Source of the DNA: an uncultured Bacteroidales bacterium
Lineage (GTDB): Bacteria > Bacteroidota > Bacteroidia > Bacteroidales > UBA932
Length of the DNA: 23,131 nucleotides
Assembly: GCA_934667175.1 (NCBI GenBank)
Contig: CAKULN010000042.1
Span: forward strand, 1 to 23,131
Direction: 5' to 3'
The translations under genes were made by a program, and so were the position numbers. Below the pieces are notes generated by a model. It did no database searches and had not been told where the DNA came from. It worked only from the letters and a program-made list of their open reading frames with translations. Positions 18,701 to 23,131 of this stretch are shown in pieces. How positions within the stretch are numbered: the stretch's first letter is position 1; each line of letters opens with the position of its first letter.

Positions 18701-21220
18701 CACAGTTGCCGAATCATCAATGCGGAGCAACATCAACTTTGTCTTGGCCATCACCTTGCGGCCGTCCTCCCTGACTATTTCCGCATTGACTTTAAGAATG
18801 TACATTCCGGCAGCCGGAAGCGTGAGTTCCTCCGTCTTGCCGGAAACCGTCTTGCCGGAAGCCAGTCTCTTTCCGGAATCATCCGACAATGAATATTTTA
18901 CCTCAACCGGAGATTTAACCACATTGCCTCTCAAATCCTTGACGCCGAACGACACGACAGCCTTCTCTCCCGAAATCATGAAAGGAATGCCATTCCATGA
19001 GCCATCCGAAGGATTGATGTCTCCCTTTGACGCGTTTGCCACATCAACCGCAAGGCTGAAATGTTTCAGGGCCGAAACCACTCTGGAGAATTCCTTTGTC
19101 TCCCCCGTCGCATCTGTGACCTTGACAGTCACACCAAAGAAGCCGAGGTCATCATCTCCAACAGTTCCGAAGCGTATCTTGAACGAGCCGTCCGCATCCA
19201 AATGCAACTTTCCCGAGGTGTAAGTCTTTCCATGTCTCTTAACTGAATATGACACCGACGCGGCGGACAGCGTATGCCCGCTGAAGCCGGACACCTTGCC
19301 GGTCACCTCGACGGTGTCGCCGGCGATGAAGAGACTGTCGGTCTTGTCGAAGGCAAGGTCGTAGGTAGGGAGAATGAACTCGTCCACGACAATTCCTTTC
19401 GAAGAGTTCACGCCATTCCCGATGATCCTCACCTGGAAATCGCCGTTCCTGCCGCCGGACGGGATGTCAAACGAACCGGCCACAGAACCATATTCATTGG
19501 TTGTCAAATCCTGGCTTCCGACCGCATTGCCTTCGGCATCGACCAGTTCGGCCTTCACTTTCGCGCCCGCCTCGAAGGTGTGCAGGCTCCTGCTCATGTC
19601 ACCCTTGTAGAGGACGGCCTTGAACTCCACCTTCTCCCCGGGATTGTAGGCCGACTTGTCCGTGAACATCTCGCAGAACATTCCCGGATCTCCGTCATAA
19701 TCAGACGAATAGACAGAACACCCGTAGATATAGTGCTCGTCCGTCTTATGGAGGAATCCGCCTTTGTCACGGTATGACGCTGTCAGATAGCTTGCCGCAC
19801 CGTCTTTCAGGCTGTCCACTATGGCATCAGGCAGAGGAGTGAATCCGTCCCTGCAAAGAGCCACATACTTTGCCTGCGCGACGGTCTTCCCGGAACGATG
19901 AAGCTCAAGGTCAACCTTTTCAACCGGTTCGCCGGTCATGTAGTCTGCGACAAAGAAACGAAGTCTCTCACTATCATTACGCACGGCGACGGAAAGAGTG
20001 TTCTTTGTCCATTTCGCCTTTGATGTCACCTTTCCGTTCCTTGCTGTGAATATGTAGTCTCCGTCATCACATCTCGGGAGTTCGACCTTCACCGTGTCCT
20101 GAACATAAAAACTATTCTTCGGATTGTTTACCGTCTTGCGGATCAAAGGCTTGGCATTTTTGGCATCCATTACAAACTCCACGTCGGCCTTGGACAGATT
20201 ACGGAGCGTCAGAACCGCGGCATCTTTCTCGAATGATATCACAATCTCTTTTCTGTCAAGGGATTCCATCAACTGTTTGAAATCATTCACCTTGCCGGCG
20301 ATTTTCTTGTCTATGCCTTTGGAATATGAGAGACGTTCCTTCTCGGCTGACTTGCAGTCTCGGTAAAGGATTTTATAGGTGGCTTCGACAGGCTCAGCCA
20401 CCGGAACCGCCGGTCCCTGAGCTTGCCGAAGGGCGGCGGACGACTCACTGATTCTGGACAGGCTGTCAAACTGGCCTCTGAGCACAATGGCCTTGCCGTA
20501 CAGGGACATAGCCCTTCCTGCATACTTATCCGCGAACGAGCGGGCGGCAGCCATCCTCTCGGCGCGTTCCTTTTCATCCATCCTATAATCTTTGCCGACT
20601 ATCCGGCGGTACTCCAGATAAGCGGCCTTCGGGTAGGAATCGCCGACATATTCATTCAGAAGCGACATCGCTTTTTCAGAGCGCTTGATGACGGCCAGGG
20701 ACCAGAGGGTATATTCATAATCATCCTTTACCATCCCCGTCCAGAGGTCATCCAGCCCGTCATCGTAGAAAGCACCGTTTCTGGCGGCCTGAAGACGTGC
20801 CTTGTTGACAAGCACATAATCCGTCAACGTAGCCGGGCTTTCTTTCGACAACTTATGATGAAAGGTCACTATCGGCTCGGCATATTCATCAACCTCCTTG
20901 TCAAGCCACGCCGTGTACTCTTCGTGCCGCTTCCAATCGAGGCTGCCCATAACCTCAACCTTCTTGTTGGCGGCGGTGTAGAAATCATAGTTCAGGCGCT
21001 CGGCCTTGGCTTTCGAGATGATCCTGTCCAGGACAGATATCATCTCTTCGGGTCTGTCAGCTTTCCGGGCAGAGGAATATTCCTTCCAAAGATCTGTGAG
21101 GACAAGACCGTCCTTTGTTTGATTCCCACCTTTATCTTTCCTGACAAACGCGGCTGTAGTTATCGCAGCAAAACAAAGAATCGCCACCAAGGCGGAGGTT
21201 ATCAACATATTGGTTTTCAT
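15737..21220 (-). CDS. Large alpha-2-macroglobulin-like protein without thioester
   Basis: An 1827-residue secreted protein with an N-terminal signal segment (MKTNMLITSALVAILCFAAI). Residues 40-250 are mostly helical and charged (LTDLWKEYSSARKADRPEE and following), as in Bacteroidales macroglobulin homologues. Beta-sandwich macroglobulin domains follow: DKSAYNPGEKVEFKAVLYKG, VDEFILPTYDLAFDKTDSL. The core motif is FEPFLRSDADGNIFMKFRTS (about 1097-1116), then a helical domain with GGGFGWFEGMRPSPVVTAVV (about 1361). The CxEQ thioester expected ahead of that domain is absent; the region reads DGKDVLSLTEALYVRK. This recalls YfaS-type homologues of E. coli, which also lack the thioester. Two palindromic repeats lie in frame inside it (residues about 260-281 and 1574-1597). 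GH20 follows. Role in protease inhibition is uncertain. Confidence 0.9.
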   Translation of the reverse strand: MKTNMLITSALVAILCFAAITTAAFVRKDKGGNQTKDGLVLTDLWKEYSSARKADRPEEMISVLDRIISKAKAERLNYDFYTAANKKVEVMGSLDWKRHEEYTAWLDKEVDEYAEPIVTFHHKLSKESPATLTDYVLVNKARLQAARNGAFYDDGLDDLWTGMVKDDYEYTLWSLAVIKRSEKAMSLLNEYVGDSYPKAAYLEYRRIVGKDYRMDEKERAERMAAARSFADKYAGRAMSLYGKAIVLRGQFDSLSRISESSAALRQAQGPAVPVAEPVEATYKILYRDCKSAEKERLSYSKGIDKKIAGKVNDFKQLMESLDRKEIVISFEKDAAVLTLRNLSKADVEFVMDAKNAKPLIRKTVNNPKNSFYVQDTVKVELPRCDDGDYIFTARNGKVTSKAKWTKNTLSVAVRNDSERLRFFVADYMTGEPVEKVDLELHRSGKTVAQAKYVALCRDGFTPLPDAIVDSLKDGAASYLTASYRDKGGFLHKTDEHYIYGCSVYSSDYDGDPGMFCEMFTDKSAYNPGEKVEFKAVLYKGDMSRSLHTFEAGAKVKAELVDAEGNAVGSQDLTTNEYGSVAGSFDIPSGGRNGDFQVRIIGNGVNSSKGIVVDEFILPTYDLAFDKTDSLFIAGDTVEVTGKVSGFSGHTLSAASVSYSVKRHGKTYTSGKLHLDADGSFKIRFGTVGDDDLGFFGVTVKVTDATGETKEFSRVVSALKHFSLAVDVANASKGDINPSDGSWNGIPFMISGEKAVVSFGVKDLRGNVVKSPVEVKYSLSDDSGKRLASGKTVSGKTEELTLPAAGMYILKVNAEIVREDGRKVMAKTKLMLLRIDDSATVLDAKVKNIFKLVGGCSDGILNTGEDIKVQFGVGEGPVWAVVELFGDKRQLLEHKMIHLDGNAGEPGSLTEIVYNYKEEYPDAVRLVVFYFRDGRRCLFNQGFRRERKTLDLPLAFTSFTDKALPGTEYSLTLKTIPCVEAVATVFDKSSEVISANDWANVRLAWAGAEDVFISCSTGGVRGRMSYDDEMLVGASRRNVRIRGLGRSNAAARVNSLADSAEGFVLEEDAVPSMMMAKRESVDDVDVLDVPVRSDFSSTLAFEPFLRSDADGNIFMKFRTSDKLSTFAVQVWAHTQEMLNACVRKEMVVTVPVKVSVAEPKYLYKGDRFVLHATVSNGSDKDVSGVAALQAYSSKDYEGEKPFASSSKKVTVPAGGTVEVAFDVNPKEYDELGLKVVFADNAKTFSDGVFVSLPVYEAKQTLTESHSAVLLAGADKAALIKRLESEFTGTTSKGAEVKEIDIRQMILDAVPSKVEPDGKDVLSLTEALYVRKVAASLGSEVKTEMPEEVLVEKIKACLNAGGGFGWFEGMRPSPVVTAVVLERLAKMRGVGLDYGELDLTESVKWLDHNQFLRGAATPRWCGWLSMEQYAYIRSLYSSVPFDVSLQTKNDKSEYARNFKEFKKSVKEYLVPSAKDGRGLNGQILAKARRIKTLANLVACDDGLALASAWGLRFSAGPRMDQSIAADVRSLLEYAVKHPDGGWYYPNAVMPFRGLLESEAYAHAMLCDLLSSEYVGSAALRRAQGPAGSSSVTEPVEATSTTEETSATKVTAKQIADGIRLWLMLQKETQKWDEDPAFVDALQSVLTGPSDILATKVVSLTKTYSTPFSKVKAAGNGFSIERHFYKEVRGEDGKAGRLEIFPGMKVSVGDKITAEYQIWSQENRSFVKLTAPREAAFRPVNQLSGAYGWWLRPLAVNGIWSVTPQGYRDVKSDRTEYWFDVYPEDKTTVSEEFYVTQEGIFTVPVLTIESLYAPHYRANGAFPGELKTVE
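16433..16498. repeat. In-frame palindromic repeat inside the second macroglobulin gene (C-terminal copy)
   Basis: Arms CTTCGACAGGCTCAG (16438-16452) and CTGAGCCCGTCGAAG (16478-16492) are inverted with one mismatch and 25 bases between. On the coding strand the element reads ALRRAQGPAG to TEPVEAT, about residues 1574-1597, and leaves the frame intact. Confidence 0.85.
20378..20436. repeat. In-frame palindromic repeat inside the second macroglobulin gene (N-terminal copy)
   Basis: Arms CTTCGACAGGCTCAG (20383-20397) and CTGAGCTTGCCGAAG (20417-20431) with 19 bases between; the spacer is six bases shorter than in the other copy, again a multiple of three. It encodes ALRQAQGPAV to EPVEAT, about residues 260-281. 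The first arm is itself flanked by GGTGGC and GCCACC. Confidence 0.85.
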
Positions 21221-21304
21221 CGTTAAAAATGTTATCTGTCATGTGTAATCAAATCCCTTTTCACAAAAATCTTGCATGGAGACTTTCCATAATGTCGCTT
21301 CGAC

Positions 21305-21396
21305 GGTTGGTGAGCCTGCCGAACCACGGTTGGTGAGCCTGTCGAACCATGGTTGGTGAGCCTGCCGAACCATGGTTGGTGAGCCTGTCGAACCAC
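21305..21396. repeat. Tandem array of four 23-base units
   Basis: Units at 21305-21327, 21328-21350, 21351-21373 and 21374-21396, each beginning GGTTGGTGAGCCTG and ending CGAACCAY. They differ at only two positions: base 15 (C or T, alternating unit by unit) and the last base. No spacers separate them. The alternation suggests a 46-base unit was duplicated. Intergenic, between folC and the second macroglobulin. Confidence 0.9.
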
Positions 21397-21400
21397 CGGC

Positions 21401-21466
21401 GCTTCGACAAGCTCAGCGACCGGTCACCATTGTCACTGAGCCTGTGGTTGCTGAGCTTGTCGAAGC
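21401..21466. repeat. Large intergenic palindrome of the repeat family
   Basis: GCTTCGACAAGCTCAGC (21401-21417) and its perfect reverse complement (21450-21466) are separated by 32 bases containing a partial arm (ACTGAGCCTGTGG). This abuts the 23-base array and lies about 30 bases past the folC stop, so transcribed RNA could fold into a strong hairpin and perhaps end the folC transcript, though no T run follows. Confidence 0.85.
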
Positions 21467-21496
21467 ATCGAAGTGACCATACCACAATCACAAAAC

Positions 21497-23035
21497 CTAC
21501 AGCGTAAGCGACTTGAGGATCTGCACGGCCTCGCTCACAAGATAGGTGCTGCCGCCGACATAGATCAGCGGAAAGCAGAACCGGGAGCTGTCCGGTTTCC
21601 TGGATGTCTCACGGGCCAGATTGATCGCCATGGAAAGGGCCTGACGCACATCCGGAGCGTCGTAGATCCTGTTCGTGGAGCGGCCGTTGGCGGAGCAAAA
21701 GGCACGGTAGCGCGCGGTCAGTTCCTTTTCAGGAAGAGCGCGGTGTATCTCTGGATTCGTGAATATGCACGTGGCGTCAGCGGGAATCAAAGGCATGATT
21801 CCATCCAGATCCTTGTCGGCCATGATGGCGTAGACCAGAATCAGCGAGGAGCACTCCCCTTCCTCCACCATCGACTCCAGCTGGGCGAAGTTCTCCTTCA
21901 GGGCCGCCGGGTTGTGGCCGATGTCCGCGATGATGAAAGGCTGGAGCGAAAGCCGTTCCCAACGGCCGTGGAATCCCATCCTGGAGGCCGTGCGGACTAT
22001 GGCGGTGACGACAGCCTTGGTGCTTGACAGACCGGCATATTCAGGCATATTCTTCAATATGTCGATGGCTGATAGGACTGTGCGAAGATTCTTCCTCTGA
22101 TACTTTCCGCGAAGGTCCATATTCCTGAGAATCTCATCGCATCTGTACCACAGCGAAGGCTCCACATCCTCGGCGAACGTCAGCGGGCATCCGACCTCGG
22201 CTGCCTTGGCCTCGAAGACAGGGCGCGTCTCGGGAAGATATTCCCCGACCAATGCCGGCACACCTTTTTTGAATATCCCCGCCTTCTCGCCGGCGATCTC
22301 CGCCAACGTGTTCCCAAGCAGGGCGCAATGGTCGAGGGCGATGCTTGTGACTATCGAGAGGTCGGGCGTTATGACATTCGTGCTGTCAAGGCGGCCACCG
22401 AGACCGACCTCAATCACGGCCACATCGACCTTCTGATCGGCGAACCATTTGAAGGCCATGCCCGTCGTGATCTCGAAAAAGGACAGGCTCAGGGCATCCA
22501 TATCGGCTTCGTACCGACAGAGGAAATCGTAGACATATTCCTCCGGCACAAGTTCCGCGCAATCATCGGTCGCTGAGCCTGTCGAAGCGACTGAGCCTGC
22601 CGAAGCGACCTTGGTTGGCCGGTGCGCTTCGACAAGCTCAGCGACCGGATTGGCATGCTCGGCGACCGGATTGGCAGGCTCAGCGACCGGATTGGCAGGC
22701 TCGGCGACCGGATTGGCAGGTGCGACATCAGGGCCGGCACTCCTCATGCGCTCGCGGAAATCCACGATGTGTGGAGAGGTGTAGAGACCTACCTTGAGAC
22801 CGCAGGCGGCCAGAGCCGACGCAAGCATGTTCGCCACCGAACCTTTGCCGTTCGTGCCGGCGACGTGTATCGTTCTTAGGCTATCGTGCGGATTGCCAAG
22901 GACTTCCTCAAACCGAAGCATATTCTCCAACCCCGGCTTGTAGGCGTCTTTGAACGGCACTTTCTGGACCGATGGAAATCTGGTAAAAATCGCCTCGACC
23001 TTCCTTTGATAATTCTTCTTGGAAAATGGTTCCAT
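21497..23035 (-). CDS. folC: Bifunctional folylpolyglutamate synthase/dihydrofolate synthase with a repeat-derived insert
   Basis: A 512-residue Mur-ligase-type enzyme that adds glutamate to dihydropteroate and to folates, using ATP, in the cytoplasm. The P-loop is GTNGKGS (60-66) after HVA; TSPH (86-89), SFFEITTGMAF, DVAVIEVGLGGRLDSTN and AGEKAGIFKKG are all present, as is IADIGHNPAALKEN in the second half. The family is usually near 430 residues; the excess is explained by residues about 100-162, between RERMRSAG and VPEEYVYDFL, which are encoded by a palindromic repeat and a 21-base tandem array. The catalytic motifs around the insert are intact, so the enzyme is probably active with an added loop. 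Its start is an ATG at 23035 without Shine-Dalgarno sequence. The repeat array at 21305-21466 lies just downstream. Confidence 0.95.
   Translation of the reverse strand: MEPFSKKNYQRKVEAIFTRFPSVQKVPFKDAYKPGLENMLRFEEVLGNPHDSLRTIHVAGTNGKGSVANMLASALAACGLKVGLYTSPHIVDFRERMRSAGPDVAPANPVAEPANPVAEPANPVAEHANPVAELVEAHRPTKVASAGSVASTGSATDDCAELVPEEYVYDFLCRYEADMDALSLSFFEITTGMAFKWFADQKVDVAVIEVGLGGRLDSTNVITPDLSIVTSIALDHCALLGNTLAEIAGEKAGIFKKGVPALVGEYLPETRPVFEAKAAEVGCPLTFAEDVEPSLWYRCDEILRNMDLRGKYQRKNLRTVLSAIDILKNMPEYAGLSSTKAVVTAIVRTASRMGFHGRWERLSLQPFIIADIGHNPAALKENFAQLESMVEEGECSSLILVYAIMADKDLDGIMPLIPADATCIFTNPEIHRALPEKELTARYRAFCSANGRSTNRIYDAPDVRQALSMAINLARETSRKPDSSRFCFPLIYVGGSTYLVSEAVQILKSLTL
22568..22719. repeat. 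In-frame palindromic repeat plus 21-base tandem array inside folC
   Basis: A 21-base arm at 22568-22588 and its inverted partner at 22626-22646 match with one mismatch. Next to the first is a second half-copy (22583-22610). Overlapping the second are four 21-base units (22636-22656, 22657-22677, 22678-22698, 22699-22719), each GCTCRGCGACC then GGATTGGCAK. On the coding strand they give four copies of the seven-residue ANPVAE[PHL] (residues 107-134), then ELVEAH and VASAGSVASTGSATD. Confidence 0.9.
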
Positions 23036-23069
23036 CTGATGTCTGATATACTTGTTTTTGAACTGAACT

Positions 23070-23077
23070 CAAATTTA
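23070..23077 (-). promoter_or_regulatory. Possible -7 box for folC
   Basis: TAAATTTG on the minus strand, 34 bases before the folC start, matches the -7 consensus, but no TTTG lies 19-21 bases upstream of it, so the call is weak. Nothing else is recognisable between here and the right edge. Confidence 0.3.
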
Positions 23078-23131
23078 CTTAAATTTACGGACATATTCTA
23101 GCGGAATGAAAGAAAAAACCTCAGCGCTTCA

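Noticed and set aside
20423..21226. 267-codon open frame opposite the second macroglobulin gene
   Set aside because: It is fully antisense to a gene with clear domains, has no recognisable motif and no promoter; long shadow frames are common opposite genes of this composition.
21305..21396. CRISPR array
   Set aside because: Units are contiguous without unique spacers, only 23 bases long, and no cas genes are present.
22489..22740. Small minus-strand frame with repeated RSLSLPIRSPS-like peptides within folC
   Set aside because: It is the tandem array read in another frame; FolC motifs on both sides fix the true frame.

Overview
The window looks like a chromosomal segment of an uncultured member of the Bacteroidales (phylum Bacteroidota), of moderate GC content. 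The signs are several minus-strand and plus-strand promoters of the Bacteroidota type (TTTG, 19-21 bases, TAnnTTTG), near absence of Shine-Dalgarno sequences, short lipoprotein signal peptides, a tRNA-Val without encoded CCA, and a gene set typical of the group. I cannot name a genus.

Layout, left to right. At 1-152 a strong minus-strand promoter fires out of the left edge, probably into a ribosomal RNA operon. 315-2286 is a two-gene minus-strand sugar unit: ribokinase, then a ten-helix GRP/ureide-permease-like sugar transporter, closed by a clear terminator at 255-286. 2402-4390 is the groES-groEL chaperonin operon with its own terminator. Divergent from it, 4589-12374 carries a thioester-type alpha-2-macroglobulin lipoprotein and penicillin-binding protein 1C four bases apart, the same pairing as yfhM-pbpC of E. 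coli: a periplasmic protease trap coupled to peptidoglycan repair. Converging on it is an M48 metalloprotease lipoprotein (12380-13180). A tRNA-Val with its own promoter and terminator follows (13370-13547). 13661-21220 is a minus-strand pair: a second, very large alpha-2-macroglobulin-like protein without a thioester, followed by a GH20 beta-hexosaminidase lipoprotein. folC (bifunctional folylpolyglutamate/dihydrofolate synthase) lies at 21497-23035.

The most unusual content is a family of short palindromic repeats built on the arm CTTCGACARGCTCAG. Copies or relatives lie at five places: two intergenic (13303-13325 and 21305-21466) and three inside genes (two in the second macroglobulin, one in folC). 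The three intragenic copies keep the reading frame and add peptide segments such as LR[QR]AQGP, EPVEAT and a four-fold seven-residue ANPVAE repeat. The folC insert adds about 60 residues to an essential enzyme. The arm is open in five of its six reading frames, which would help such an element survive inside genes. Separately, the hexamer GAATAT (or ATATTC) occurs about 60 times in the window, far above chance, in both genes and spacers.

All motif positions and counts were read by eye; homology calls rest on recognised motifs, not on database searches.
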